The notes under the pieces were generated by a model that did no database searches, was not told where the DNA came from, and was given only the letters and a program-made list of their open reading frames with translations. Below, in pieces: positions 1 through 10,316 of a stretch of 64,000 bases of DNA. Position 1 is the first letter of the stretch. Each line of letters opens with the position of its first letter. This stretch comes from Truepera sp. GTDB lineage: Bacteria > Deinococcota > Deinococci > Deinococcales > Trueperaceae. A program made the translations under genes and the position numbers. The stretch is from assembly GCA_032027045.1 (NCBI GenBank), contig JAVSMU010000001.1:2568620-2632619 (forward strand), given 5' to 3'.

Positions 1-1161
1 GTGGCCATCGCGCTGATGAGCGCCGGCCTGGGGGCCGCCGCAGGCAGCGTGGGGCGCATACTCGCGCCGGCGGCCAATGCCGACGAGGCCGCCCTGGTGC
101 CGGGCACCCAGGTGTTCGCGGTCGCCAAGCTGGCGGCGGCGCTCGGCCACCTGACGGGCAGGCAGGTTCTTCCCGCACACGCGCCGCCGAGTTCGGCCGC
201 GGTGCCTGGAGCCGCTGCCGACCCTCTCCCAGACCTGGCCGACGTGCGCGGCCAGGCGCTTCCCCGCCGGGCCTTGGAGGTGGCTGCCGCCGGGCGCCAC
301 AACTTGCTCCTCACCGGCCCCCCGGGGGCCGGCAAGAGCATGCTCGCGCGGCGCCTGCCGGGCATCCTGGCCCCGCTGCCCGACGCTGAGGCGCTCGAGG
401 TCACCCGCGTCCACTCCAGCGCCGGCCGCTTCCCCGGCGGCGGCCTCATGCGCACCGCACCGTTCAGGCAACCGCATCACTCCGGCTCCGAAGCCGGGAT
501 CATCGGCGGCGGCGCCGTGGTGCGCCCAGGAGAGGCCTCGCTCGCGCACCTGGGCGTGCTGTTCCTCGACGAGTTGCCGGAGTTCTCGCGGTCGGTGCTC
601 GAGGCGTTGCGGCAGCCGCTGGAGGACGGCGTCATCACCATCTCGCGCGCCAGTGGCAGCGTCCGGCTGCCCGCGCGCTTCCAGCTCGTGGCGGCGCGCA
701 ACCCCTGCCCGTGCGGCTACCACGGCGCCGATGACGACGCGCACCCTTGCCTCTGCCACCCGGGCGAGGTTTCCCGCTACCAGCGGCGCCTATCCGGGCC
801 GCTCCTCGATAGGCTCGACCTCCGCGTGCACGTGCCGCGGCTCTCCGAGGCCGAACTGCTCTCGGCCACGCCCGGCGAGGCAAGCGAGGTGGTCGCGTCA
901 CGAGTGGCGGCGGCGCGGTTCCTGGCCCTCGAGCGCCAGGGGGTTCCCAACGCCTACCTCAGCGGCCGCGCGCTCAGTTCGCACGCCTTGCTCGAACCCA
1001 CCGGAGAGGCCGTCCTGGGGCGGATAGTTCGTAGCAGGAGGCCCACGGCTCGCGGGCTGGACCGACTATTGCGCGTGGCCCGCACCGTGGCCGATCTGAA
1101 CGGCTCCGCAGGGGTGAATGGCGCCCACCTGCTGGAGGCTTCCAGCTACCGTGACGGTTGA
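1..1161 (+). CDS. comM: ComM/YifB family Mg-chelatase-like AAA+ ATPase, 5'-truncated
   Basis: C-terminal 386 residues of a YifB/ComM-type protein, which in natural transformation acts as a branch-migration helicase on incoming DNA. The first codon in the window is GTG but is almost certainly internal: family members run near 500 residues and the visible start lies inside the N-terminal ChlI-like region (PAANADEAALVPG). A Walker A loop GPPGAGKS sits near residue 105 and a Walker B-like LFLDELPEFSR near 189. A cysteine pattern (NPCPCGYHG and CLCHPGEVSRYQRR) near 235-260 is typical of the family. The C-terminal Mg_chelatase_C region ends at the TGA at 1161. High confidence in family; the role in competence is known for the family and only inferred here. 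Confidence 0.93.
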   Translation: MAIALMSAGLGAAAGSVGRILAPAANADEAALVPGTQVFAVAKLAAALGHLTGRQVLPAHAPPSSAAVPGAAADPLPDLADVRGQALPRRALEVAAAGRHNLLLTGPPGAGKSMLARRLPGILAPLPDAEALEVTRVHSSAGRFPGGGLMRTAPFRQPHHSGSEAGIIGGGAVVRPGEASLAHLGVLFLDELPEFSRSVLEALRQPLEDGVITISRASGSVRLPARFQLVAARNPCPCGYHGADDDAHPCLCHPGEVSRYQRRLSGPLLDRLDLRVHVPRLSEAELLSATPGEASEVVASRVAAARFLALERQGVPNAYLSGRALSSHALLEPTGEAVLGRIVRSRRPTARGLDRLLRVARTVADLNGSAGVNGAHLLEASSYRDG

Positions 1162-1382
1162 CTTCGCCACCCCAGCCGCGCTTTCGCACCCCCCTAGCAG
1201 CCCGAACGCGAAGGGCCGAACGAGGGGGGCCATGATCAGGAATGCGTCCTAGGCGCACAGTCCGGCGGGCCAATCCCGATCCCTTAGCCGTTCCGCTTCC
1301 GACGTGTGTGCTACATTAGCGCTCAGATTCTGGGGCCCAAACCCTTCGCCAGCCCCAATTCAAACCTCCCGAGGAGGGAATC

Positions 1383-2480
1383 GTGCCTATGAGGTGGTTG
1401 AGGCGGGGCCTGCCCGTCGCCTTTCTCGCGCCGTTGCTGGCCAGTTGTTCGCTGCAGGGCGAGCAGTCGACTTTCAGCCCTATCGGCAGCATCGCCCAGG
1501 ACCAGCTGGACCTGTTCATGTGGACCTGGTACCTGAGCATCCCCGTGATGGTCGGCGTGTTCGGGGCCCTGATCTACGCCGTCTTCAAGTTCAGGCGGCG
1601 CAAGGACGACAAGCTCCCGGTGCAGTCACACGGCAATCCCATAGTGGAACTGATCCTCGTCATCGTGCCCGTCATCATCATCGTCTTGGTAGCCATCCCG
1701 ACCATCCGCTCCGTCTTCCGCACGCAGTCTCACGTGGTGGCGACGGCCGACGACGTGGTGGTCAACGTGGTCGGGCATCAGTGGTGGTGGAGCTTCGAGT
1801 ACCCCGAGCTCGGCATCACCACGGCCAACGAGTTGCATATCCCAGCCGGCAAGCGCGTTATCTTGCACCTCAATTCGGCGGACGTCGTTCACGCCTTCTG
1901 GGCCCCGCGCCTGGCCGGTAAGGTCGACCTCATCCCCAATCAAGACAATCAGCTCTGGTTCGACACCAACGAGGACAGCGTGGGCATCTACTCGGGCCAG
2001 TGCGCCGAGCTCTGCCTCGGCGCCCACGCGTACATGCGCTTCCGAGTGGTCGTATCCGAGCAGTCGGACTACGAGGCCTGGGTGGCGAAGTTCCAGAAGC
2101 CCGCGATCCAGACCGTGGCGTCGGACCCACTCGTGACCCAGGGCCGCCAGCTCGTGGCCGCCAAGGGCTGCATCGGTTGCCACAACATCGGCAACTACAC
2201 CGAGGGCATGAGGTACGGTCAGCCCCTCTACCCCGACCTCACCAACTTCGGCCTGCGCAACACTGTCGGAGCGGGTGTTCTGGACGCCACGCCCGAGAAC
2301 GTCGCGGCCTGGATAGCCGACCCGCAGTCGGTCAAGCCGGGCAACCGGATGCCGACCTTGTGGGAAGCAAACGACCCGAATCGCGACCAGGAGACGGCCG
2401 CCATCGCCGCCTTCTTGTTGAGCCTAGGTGTGAATGACAGCAATCAGGCGCTCGCTCGAGCGTCAAGCGGAGGCAACTGA
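1383..2480 (+). CDS. ctaC: Cytochrome c oxidase subunit II with fused cytochrome c (caa3 type)
   Basis: Electron-entry subunit of a haem-copper oxidase, 365 residues. An N-terminal lipoprotein-like signal (LLASC) is followed by two membrane helices, a cupredoxin domain with the CuA ligand loop SGQCAELCLGAHAYM (Cys207, Cys211, His215, Met218), and a C-terminal cytochrome c domain with the haem motif CIGCH at 263-267 and a likely Met ligand in GNRMPTLW. The fused cytochrome c defines a caa3-type subunit II. GTG at 1383 is chosen because a strong Shine-Dalgarno (gaggaggga) ends 5 nt upstream; ATG at 1389 is an alternative. The stop overlaps the ctaD start (TGATG). First gene of a four-gene oxidase operon. 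Confidence 0.95.
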   Translation: MPMRWLRRGLPVAFLAPLLASCSLQGEQSTFSPIGSIAQDQLDLFMWTWYLSIPVMVGVFGALIYAVFKFRRRKDDKLPVQSHGNPIVELILVIVPVIIIVLVAIPTIRSVFRTQSHVVATADDVVVNVVGHQWWWSFEYPELGITTANELHIPAGKRVILHLNSADVVHAFWAPRLAGKVDLIPNQDNQLWFDTNEDSVGIYSGQCAELCLGAHAYMRFRVVVSEQSDYEAWVAKFQKPAIQTVASDPLVTQGRQLVAAKGCIGCHNIGNYTEGMRYGQPLYPDLTNFGLRNTVGAGVLDATPENVAAWIADPQSVKPGNRMPTLWEANDPNRDQETAAIAAFLLSLGVNDSNQALARASSGGN

Positions 2481-4375
2481 TGGCCACCACTCAGCCCACA
2501 ATCACCAGTTCCACCCGTGGGAAGCTCTTCGTCCGTCCGACCTGGACCACCGGCATCGGCTCCTGGCTGACGACGGTCGATCACAAGCGCCTCGGCATCC
2601 TCTACATGCTCACGTCGTTCACCTTCATGGCGGCGGCGGCGACCGAGGCGTTCATCATGCGCCTGCAGTTGCTCACGCCGAACATGAGCGTGGTCAACCC
2701 GGAGCAGTTCAACCAGCTCTTCACCATGCACGGCGTGACGATGGTGTTCCTCTCCATCATGCCGCTCGGCATCGGCATCGCCAACTACTTCGTGCCGTTG
2801 CAGATCGGCGCTCGCGACCTCGCCTTCCCGCGCTTGAACGCGTTCGGCTACTGGGTCTACCTGTTCGGTGGCCTGATGATCTACTCGTCTTGGTTCTTGG
2901 GTGGCGCGCCCGACATGGGCTGGGTGGCTTACGCCCCACTCACCTCGCTGTCGCACAACCCGGGCCTCAACGTCGACTTCTACATGTTCGGCCTGTTCAT
3001 CAGCGGCGTAGGCACGACGGCCACCGCCATGAACCTCATCGTGACGATGGTGAACATGCGCGCTCCGGGCATGACCATGATGCGCATGCCGGTCTTCGCC
3101 TGGATGATGCTCATCACGTCGTTCATGATCATCTTCGCCTTCCCACCGCTCACCATCGCGTTCCTCGAGATCATCCTCGATCGCACCTTCGGCACGCTCT
3201 TCTTCGTGCAAGAGGCCGGCGCCCTGCCGATCTTGTGGCAACACCTCTTCTGGATCTTCGGCCACCCGGAGGTGTACATCATCATCTTGCCGGCCTTCGG
3301 GGTGATCAGCGAGATCATCCCGACCTTCTCGCGCAAGCCGATCTTCGGTTACCCGATCATGATCCTGTCGGGCATCCTCATCGGGTTCATGGGCTTCGCG
3401 GTCTGGACGCACCACATGTTCACCACGGGACTCGGCCCCGTCGTCAACACGGCATTCTCGCTCACGTCGTTCATCATCGGCATTCCAACGGGCGTCAAGA
3501 TCTTCAACTGGCTGGGAACCCTGTGGGGCGGCAGTATCAGGTTCACGACGTCACTGCTGTACGCGCTGGCCTTCCTCGTCACTTTCACGCTCGGGGGCAT
3601 CACGGGCATCATGGTCGCCATGCCCACTTTCGACGCGCAGGTGCACGACACCTACTTCGTGGTGGCGCACTTCCACTACGTGATGGGCGGTGGGGCCCTC
3701 TTGGCCTTCTTCGGGGCGCTGTACTACTGGTTCCCGAAGATCACGGGCAAGATGATGGACGAGAAGCTGGGCAAGGTCGCTTGGGTGTTCACCGTCATCG
3801 GCTTCCACCTCATCTTCTTCCCACAGCACTTGGCGGGGCTGATGGGCATGCCGCGCCGCATCCAGACTTACCCCGAGGGCATCGGGCTGGAGCTCGTGAA
3901 CATGCTCTCCACCATCGGTAGCTGGGTGATGGGCGTGGGCCTCATCCTCATCTTCTACGGCGTAATCCACGCGCTGGTCCGCGGCAAGCCCGCCGGCAAG
4001 GACCCGTGGGACGCACGGACGCTCGAGTGGACGACCGAATCGCCACCCGCCTACTACGGCTTCAAGACGCAGCCGGTGGTCAACTCGCTCGACGCGTTCT
4101 GGGCGGAGAAGTATCCGGAATCCATGCACGTGACGCCCCCCGATCCCGCCGAGGGCAGGGCCTACGACGCGGCGGGCGTCCACATCCCCGGCCAGTCCTG
4201 GTTCCCGATCCTGGGCGCGCTGGCACTCGCCGTGGGCTGCTACGGACTGATGTACGACAACATGGTCCTAGCCGTCATCTGCGGCCTGTCGTTCATCTTC
4301 ACCATCTTCGCCTGGGCCTTCGAGGGCGTCGGCGGCACGCACCTTCACTTCGACGTTGCGGAGGAGCACGTATGA
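2480..4375 (+). CDS. ctaD: Cytochrome c oxidase subunit I
   Basis: Catalytic haem-copper subunit, 631 residues, with about a dozen or more membrane segments. It reduces O2 to water at the haem a3/CuB site while pumping protons. Visible: GHPEVY (His262, Glu264, Tyr266) carrying the CuB ligand His, the D-channel Glu and the cross-linked Tyr of A-type oxidases; the CuB pair THH (about 311-312); and the haem ligand pair HFH (about 397-399). The start ATG overlaps the ctaC stop, and the stop overlaps ctaE (ATGA), so translation is coupled through the operon. The C-terminus after about residue 480 carries extra membrane segments and a loop, longer than the minimal mitochondrial type. Confidence 0.97.
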   Translation: MATTQPTITSSTRGKLFVRPTWTTGIGSWLTTVDHKRLGILYMLTSFTFMAAAATEAFIMRLQLLTPNMSVVNPEQFNQLFTMHGVTMVFLSIMPLGIGIANYFVPLQIGARDLAFPRLNAFGYWVYLFGGLMIYSSWFLGGAPDMGWVAYAPLTSLSHNPGLNVDFYMFGLFISGVGTTATAMNLIVTMVNMRAPGMTMMRMPVFAWMMLITSFMIIFAFPPLTIAFLEIILDRTFGTLFFVQEAGALPILWQHLFWIFGHPEVYIIILPAFGVISEIIPTFSRKPIFGYPIMILSGILIGFMGFAVWTHHMFTTGLGPVVNTAFSLTSFIIGIPTGVKIFNWLGTLWGGSIRFTTSLLYALAFLVTFTLGGITGIMVAMPTFDAQVHDTYFVVAHFHYVMGGGALLAFFGALYYWFPKITGKMMDEKLGKVAWVFTVIGFHLIFFPQHLAGLMGMPRRIQTYPEGIGLELVNMLSTIGSWVMGVGLILIFYGVIHALVRGKPAGKDPWDARTLEWTTESPPAYYGFKTQPVVNSLDAFWAEKYPESMHVTPPDPAEGRAYDAAGVHIPGQSWFPILGALALAVGCYGLMYDNMVLAVICGLSFIFTIFAWAFEGVGGTHLHFDVAEEHV

Positions 4376-4989
4376 GCGCCGACGCTTCCCACGCCAGCCC
4401 GGCCCCGGCCCACGTGGCGCCCTACCGTTCGAGCAAGTTGCCCGACGTCAAGCTGTTGATGTGGGTGTTCCTCGCGTCCGACACCATGTTCTTCGGGTCG
4501 CTCATCGGCACCTACCTCGCCTATCACAACCGCAGCCTCGTCGGCCCACTGCCGCGCGACGTCTTCGACATCCCGCTAACGACGATCAGCACCTTCGTCC
4601 TGCTCATGTCGAGCCTGCTCATGGTGCTCAGCTTGCACGCGCTGCGCCAGAATGACATAAGCAGGTTCCGCCTCTGGACCGCAGGGGTCGCCATCTTCGG
4701 CTCGATCTTCCTGGGCTTCCAGGTCTTCGAGTTCACGCACTTCGTGAATGCCGGCCTTACCGTCCACCAGAACCTGTTCGGGACCACCTTCTTCATCCTC
4801 ACGGGCACCCACGGCATTCACGTGACCGTCGGCGTCATCTGGCTGGTCAGCGCGCTCATAACCTCGTACCTGCGTCCGACCACCGCCAAGGACGCGGTCT
4901 ACCTCGAGATCGCCGGTCTCTACTGGCACTTCGTCGACATCGTGTGGATCGTGATCTTCACGGTCGTCTACCTCGTAGAATTCGTGTAG
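4372..4989 (+). CDS. ctaE: Cytochrome c oxidase subunit III
   Basis: Membrane subunit III of the same oxidase, 205 residues with five predicted membrane helices after a short Ala/Pro-rich N-terminus. Characteristic segments are LLMWVFLASDTMFFGS near residue 27, LTGTHGIHVTVG near 145 and GLYWHFVDIVWIVIF near 185. ATG at 4372 overlaps the ctaD stop (ATGA); longer upstream extensions in this frame only run through ctaD. Subunit III stabilises the catalytic core and proton uptake in this family. The next gene begins 16 bp downstream. Confidence 0.95.
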   Translation: MSADASHASPAPAHVAPYRSSKLPDVKLLMWVFLASDTMFFGSLIGTYLAYHNRSLVGPLPRDVFDIPLTTISTFVLLMSSLLMVLSLHALRQNDISRFRLWTAGVAIFGSIFLGFQVFEFTHFVNAGLTVHQNLFGTTFFILTGTHGIHVTVGVIWLVSALITSYLRPTTAKDAVYLEIAGLYWHFVDIVWIVIFTVVYLVEFV

Positions 4990-5005
4990 GCGAGGCTTCC
5001 GACTA

Positions 5006-6085
5006 ATGGCTGAAACGAAACACTCCTCCGTCACCACCTACCTGATCGTCGCCATCATCCTGGGCGTCATCACCTACATCGAGTTCGCGCTCGTCGAGTA
5101 CCCGCAGGCCTGGCTGGGCCCCAGCTGGACCCTGGTCTGGCTGATCACCCTGTCCGTGGTCAAGTTCGTGATGGTCGTCATGTTCTTCATGCACCTCAAG
5201 GCCGACGATCGCACCTACACGGGCTTCTTCTCGAGCGGCATGTTCATCGCCATGGCCACGTTCGTCGGATTGACGGCGATGTTCGTCCTGCCGCGCGCGG
5301 TCTCGGCCACCCGACCGCAGAACGTCGTGGCTGGGAAGGCCGCGCACAACGAGATCCCGGAGGCGATGCTCGAGAACGTGCGGACGGGCGGCGCCTCGCG
5401 TGGGCCGGCCCAGATCGCCGACAACCCTCGCGTGAAGGACCGCACCGTCCCGATCGCCGCGCCGCTGGCAAGTAACGACGCCTCGACCTACACGGTGAAC
5501 GTCGCGACGCCGCCGGCAGCGGAGGAGGCGGGCGCGACCCCGAGTACCGCCGAAGCGCCGTCGGGCGCGGGGGAGGCCGCGTCCGCGACCACGCCGACGA
5601 CGGAGGCACCGTCGGGTGAAGCACCGTCCGGCGAGGCAGCGTCCGGCGCACCGGCCGGAGCCGCACCCGCGGCCACGACCGTCAGCTGGGACCAGGAACA
5701 CGGTAAGGCGGTCTTCAACGCGAACTGCATGGCCTGCCACCAGGCGTCGGGCGAGGGCATCCCGGGAGCGTTCCCGCCCCTGGCCGGTCACTCAGACGAC
5801 ATCTACGCCCTGGACGGCGGCCGCCAGTACCTCCTCGACACGGTACTGTTCGGCCTGCAGGGCCCCATCACAGTGAACGGCGCCCCCTACAACGGCGTCA
5901 TGCCCGCGTGGGGCCACCTTGCCGACGGCGACATCGCAGACGCCCTCAACCATGCCCTCACGGCCTGGTCCGACCCGCCCGCCGACTTCCAGCCCTACGT
6001 GGCCGCCGACGTCGAGGCCCGCCGCCCGGACAACCGCACCCCGGACGAGAATCACGCTGCTCGCGAGGCCCTCGGCCTGGATTGA
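5006..6085 (+). CDS. Cytochrome c oxidase subunit IV fused to a cytochrome c domain
   Basis: A 359-residue fusion. Residues 1-100 are a prokaryotic subunit IV (COX4/CtaF type) with three hydrophobic helices, including the signature VKFVMVVMFFMHLK. Residues about 105-225 form an Ala/Pro/Glu/Ser-rich, repetitive linker with APSGEA-like units. Residues about 230-330 are a class I cytochrome c with haem motif CMACH (241-245) and likely Met299 ligand in NGVMPAWGH. Prokaryotic subunit IV is usually only about 100 residues. It is the last gene of the ctaCDE operon and is followed by an intrinsic terminator. With the cytochrome c on subunit II, the enzyme may carry two tethered haem c groups (inference). 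Domain calls are firm; function of the extra domain is not. Confidence 0.88.
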   Translation: MAETKHSSVTTYLIVAIILGVITYIEFALVEYPQAWLGPSWTLVWLITLSVVKFVMVVMFFMHLKADDRTYTGFFSSGMFIAMATFVGLTAMFVLPRAVSATRPQNVVAGKAAHNEIPEAMLENVRTGGASRGPAQIADNPRVKDRTVPIAAPLASNDASTYTVNVATPPAAEEAGATPSTAEAPSGAGEAASATTPTTEAPSGEAPSGEAASGAPAGAAPAATTVSWDQEHGKAVFNANCMACHQASGEGIPGAFPPLAGHSDDIYALDGGRQYLLDTVLFGLQGPITVNGAPYNGVMPAWGHLADGDIADALNHALTAWSDPPADFQPYVAADVEARRPDNRTPDENHAAREALGLD

Positions 6086-6150
6086 CGGGCTCCGCGGCCC
6101 CCTCGGGGACCGTGCAGCACGCAGTTGTGAGGCACCACCAGGAAGCATCT

Positions 6151-6187
6151 CGAGCACGGCGCGCCGCGCCGTGCTCGTTTTGGGTTT
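6151..6187 (+). terminator. Intrinsic terminator after the oxidase operon
   Basis: Perfect inverted repeat: 11-bp stem 6151-6161 with 6167-6177 (arms begin CGAGCACGGCG), 5-nt loop, followed directly by TTTTGGGTTT. It lies 65 bp after the subunit IV stop and before the CtaG-like gene, separating the two transcription units. Confidence 0.85.
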
Positions 6188-6255
6188 AGCATGGCTGCAG
6201 ACCTTGCCGGATTCGCAAGCAGGCGCGCCGGCTGCGAGGGAAGGACAACCGCGAG

Positions 6256-7062
6256 ATGCTCTATCTGAACTGGCAGTTGGAACCCGTGCTCCTAGGGATG
6301 ATCGCCGCCTCCGCGACGGCCTACTACTTGGCGGTCGGCCCGCTCAGAAGGCGCATCGCGCCGGGAGAGCCTTACCCGACCAAGCACGCCATCGTGTTCG
6401 GAATCGGGTTGCTCGCGCTGTTCCTCAACGAGGGATCGCCCCTTCACGACCTGGCCGAGCGCTACCTCCTGTCGGCGCACATGGCGCAACACCTCATCCT
6501 CACCTACGCCATCGCGCCCATCCTGCTGGCCGGCACGCCCGCATGGTTGCTCAGGGCCACGTTGGCCAACCGCCGCATGCTGCCCATCATGCGCGTGGTG
6601 CTGAACCCGCTAATGACGTTCGTGGTGTTCTCACTGGCGCTTGCCGTGTACCACCTGCCCGCGTTCTACGACCTATCCATCTCCAACACCTCGCTGCACC
6701 ACTCGGTCCACATCATCCTGCTGTTCGCATCGCTCATGGTGTGGTGGCCCATCATGAGCCCGATCGAGGAGCTCCCGCGCCCTGCGTTCATCGTGCGGGC
6801 GGCCTACCTGTTCCTGTTGCCGGTGGCGCAGCTGCCGATCTTCGCCGGCATCACGTTCTCACCCGACGCTCTTTACTCCGCTTACGCCCACCTGCCCGTG
6901 CGCGCCTTCGGCATCTCGGTGCTCGACGACCAGCAGTTGGCGGGCGCCCTGATGAAGGTATCGGGCATAGTGGCCTTCGGCATCCCGTTCGTCGTCACGT
7001 TCTTGCAGTGGTTCATCAGCGAGGACAAGGAGCACCGCTGGCGCGCGGGCACGCGTCCCTGA
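6256..7062 (+). CDS. ctaG: CtaG-like cytochrome c oxidase assembly factor (caa3_CtaG family)
   Basis: Polytopic membrane protein of 268 residues with about seven hydrophobic segments. Family-typical stretches are HMAQHLILTYAIAPIL (near 79-94), LHHSVHIILLFASLMVWWPI (near 150) and the C-terminal DQQLAGALMKVSG. The caa3_CtaG family is required for assembly or activity of caa3 oxidase and is distinct from the Cox11-type CtaG. Its place directly after the ctaCDE cluster agrees with that. ATG at 6256 follows a gggaagga-like ribosome site (6238-6245). The stop TGA overlaps the ATG of the HAD gene (TGATG). Its own promoter must lie between the terminator at 6187 and 6256. Confidence 0.87.
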   Translation: MLYLNWQLEPVLLGMIAASATAYYLAVGPLRRRIAPGEPYPTKHAIVFGIGLLALFLNEGSPLHDLAERYLLSAHMAQHLILTYAIAPILLAGTPAWLLRATLANRRMLPIMRVVLNPLMTFVVFSLALAVYHLPAFYDLSISNTSLHHSVHIILLFASLMVWWPIMSPIEELPRPAFIVRAAYLFLLPVAQLPIFAGITFSPDALYSAYAHLPVRAFGISVLDDQQLAGALMKVSGIVAFGIPFVVTFLQWFISEDKEHRWRAGTRP

Positions 7063-7706
7063 TGGGCGTGAGCGGCCTACTGCCAGAACCGCTCAGGGCC
7101 ATCGCCTTCGACTGGGGCGGCGTGTTCACGGAAGGCACGTTCGACTCGAGCGCTCATGTCCGCCTCGCCGAACTACACGGCCTGCCCGCCGACGCCGTCA
7201 GGCCCCATTACTTGCGCCTGATGGAGGATTTCGAGGTCGGGGCGCACGACATGCGGGAGTTCCACCAGCGCTTCCAGAGCGCTGTGGGCGCCACCTCCAC
7301 CCTGGAGCGGTTCCGGAGGGCGTTCCTCGGCGCCATTCGTGAGCGTCCCGTCATGTACGAGCTGCTCGCGTCGCTGCCCGCCGGGCTGACGCTCGCCATG
7401 CTCTCCAACAACGTGCCGGAACTGTCCGACCAAGTACGCAACGACCCACGCATGTCCAAGCTGAGCACCTTCGTGTTCTCGAACGAGATAGGCGTCTGCA
7501 AGCCGCGGCGCGAGGCCTTCGACGCCCTCTCCGCCGCCCTGGATTTGCCGCCTAAGTCGATCGTGTTCGTAGACGACAACGAGGGCAACATTGCCGCCTG
7601 CGAGCTGCTGGGCTTCAGGGGCCTGCTGCTGGACGACCTGGCGGGCTTCGCCGCGCGCTGGCGAGCTTTGCTGCCGAACCTTCCCCTGCCCGCGGGTTTC
7701 AGTTGA
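7062..7706 (+). CDS. HAD-superfamily phosphatase, YihX-like
   Basis: A 214-residue haloacid dehalogenase-like hydrolase. Motif I is FDWGGVF near residue 16 (nucleophile Asp, GG in place of the second Asp region as in YihX/epoxide-hydrolase-N-type HADs). Motif II is MLSNN near 115, motif III is the Lys in GVCKPRREAF near 146, and motif IV is VFVDDNEGN near 168. This subgroup hydrolyses small phosphoesters such as sugar phosphates; the substrate cannot be told from sequence. ATG at 7062 overlaps the ctaG stop; the longer upstream open frame runs antisense-like through ctaG and is not used. The stop overlaps the next gene (TTGA). Confidence 0.85.
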   Translation: MGVSGLLPEPLRAIAFDWGGVFTEGTFDSSAHVRLAELHGLPADAVRPHYLRLMEDFEVGAHDMREFHQRFQSAVGATSTLERFRRAFLGAIRERPVMYELLASLPAGLTLAMLSNNVPELSDQVRNDPRMSKLSTFVFSNEIGVCKPRREAFDALSAALDLPPKSIVFVDDNEGNIAACELLGFRGLLLDDLAGFAARWRALLPNLPLPAGFS

Positions 7707-8134
7707 GCCGCCCGGACGAAGCCGACGACGGCAAGGCCGGAGACGACGCCCGGGCGTACTCGGAGCACGTGGGCGATGACCGTGCCTTGTGGGAGGGTGA
7801 CGTCAAGACGCCAAGGGCCTTCAAGCTCATCCAGGGCTACTTGTGGCACCCTCGTGACCAGGCGCCCGACCTGGCCGGCCTGAGGGAGCAGCTCGGGCCC
7901 GACGTACACGTCCTGCTGGACGCCATGCCGGCGGCGCCGTTCACCTTCTTCGACGACGGCACGCTGAGCGCCACGCAAGTCGTCTACCAACTCACGGTGG
8001 TGGCCATAGTCCAGCCTGGCCACGATCCGGCCGACCTGCTGAGGGAGATGGCCGCGCGGCTCGACGAGCGCCTGAACGCCACGCCCGAGGGCGTCGGCTG
8101 GCAGCTGATGAGCGACCTGCGGGAGGTGGACTGA
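7703..8134 (+). CDS. Hypothetical protein
   Basis: A 143-residue soluble, acidic protein that I do not recognise. It starts at TTG overlapping the HAD stop by 4 bp, which supports translational coupling. The N-terminal 25 residues are charged and probably disordered. A conserved-looking core begins at TPRAFKLIQGYLWHP, and the C-terminus is DPADLLREMAARLDERLN plus a short tail. No signal peptide, membrane segment or cofactor motif is seen. Its place at the end of the ctaG-HAD unit is the only functional hint. Confidence 0.6.
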   Translation: MSRPDEADDGKAGDDARAYSEHVGDDRALWEGDVKTPRAFKLIQGYLWHPRDQAPDLAGLREQLGPDVHVLLDAMPAAPFTFFDDGTLSATQVVYQLTVVAIVQPGHDPADLLREMAARLDERLNATPEGVGWQLMSDLREVD

Positions 8135-8159
8135 GGGCTTAGCCTGGGGCGACCAGGGG

Positions 8160-8245
8160 CCTTCGCGCCGGCCGTTCATTCGCGCCGACTGTTCTATGCG
8201 CCGCCACAGCCTTCTCGCCGGCCGTTCCTACGCGCCGCCACGACC
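8160..8245. repeat. Imperfect direct repeat in the gap between convergent genes
   Basis: Two 28-bp copies start at 8160 and 8210 (period 50 bp) and share GCCGGCCGTTC flanked by GCGCC-rich sequence. They lie between the stops of the hypothetical gene and pccB. No T-rich terminator tail is seen on either side. Confidence 0.55.
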
Positions 8246-8325
8246 TTCGGGCCGCCCTTGCCCTCGCTCCATCCCTAGCTCCGGACCGCCCGTGCCTTCG
8301 CCGCGCCGTTTCCGTCGAACCGGCG

Positions 8326-9891
<1,566 letters not shown>

Positions 9892-9965
9892 GCGCGCTTT
9901 CCTCCAACGGCTTAGTGGCCGTCACGATACCGCGGCCGGCGCGCTGCTGGCGGCCAGGCCGCCGT

Positions 9966-10316
9966 TCAGTGGCCCGCTTCGGCCGGGCCGGTCACGACGC
10001 GCAGTTCATCCGGCCCGATGAAGCCCAGCGCTCGAGCCAGTTGCTCTCGGTAACGCTCGTCACCCGAGTGTGCCACCACGTCCAACAACTGCTGCTCCTC
10101 GGCCTGCAGGCGGGCCACGTCGGCCTCCAACCTGGGCACCTCGCGGTTGAGGACCAGCATCCGGTCACTTTCCACCAGGTTGAGGTAGATGAGCTGGAGG
10201 ACTCCGAGCGTCGCCAGCACCACCAGGACTACGTTGAGGCGCTGCCTACGCGGTGGCGTGCGCGGGCCGCCGCCCTGCCCCGCGGCTTCGCCGCGGTCCC
10301 CCCGCTCGTCGGTCAC
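9966..10316 (-). CDS. FtsB/DivIC-like septum formation initiator protein
   Basis: A 116-residue bitopic membrane protein: a charged cytoplasmic N-terminus, one helix at about 27-48 (LNVVLVVLATLGVLQLIYL), then a short coiled coil (about 55-80, VPRLEADVARLQAEEQQLL) and a conserved tail with YREQLARALGFIGPDEL. This is the layout of FtsB/DivIC divisome proteins. The start overlaps the galT stop by 4 bp, so it is translated from the same message. Function is inferred from architecture. Confidence 0.75.
   Translation of the reverse strand: MTDERGDRGEAAGQGGGPRTPPRRQRLNVVLVVLATLGVLQLIYLNLVESDRMLVLNREVPRLEADVARLQAEEQQLLDVVAHSGDERYREQLARALGFIGPDELRVVTGPAEAGH

Noticed and set aside
2434-3921. 495-residue open frame over ctaD in another phase
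   Set aside because: Its product is His/Arg-rich low-complexity and it lies wholly over the well-conserved oxidase subunit I; a GC-rich shadow frame.
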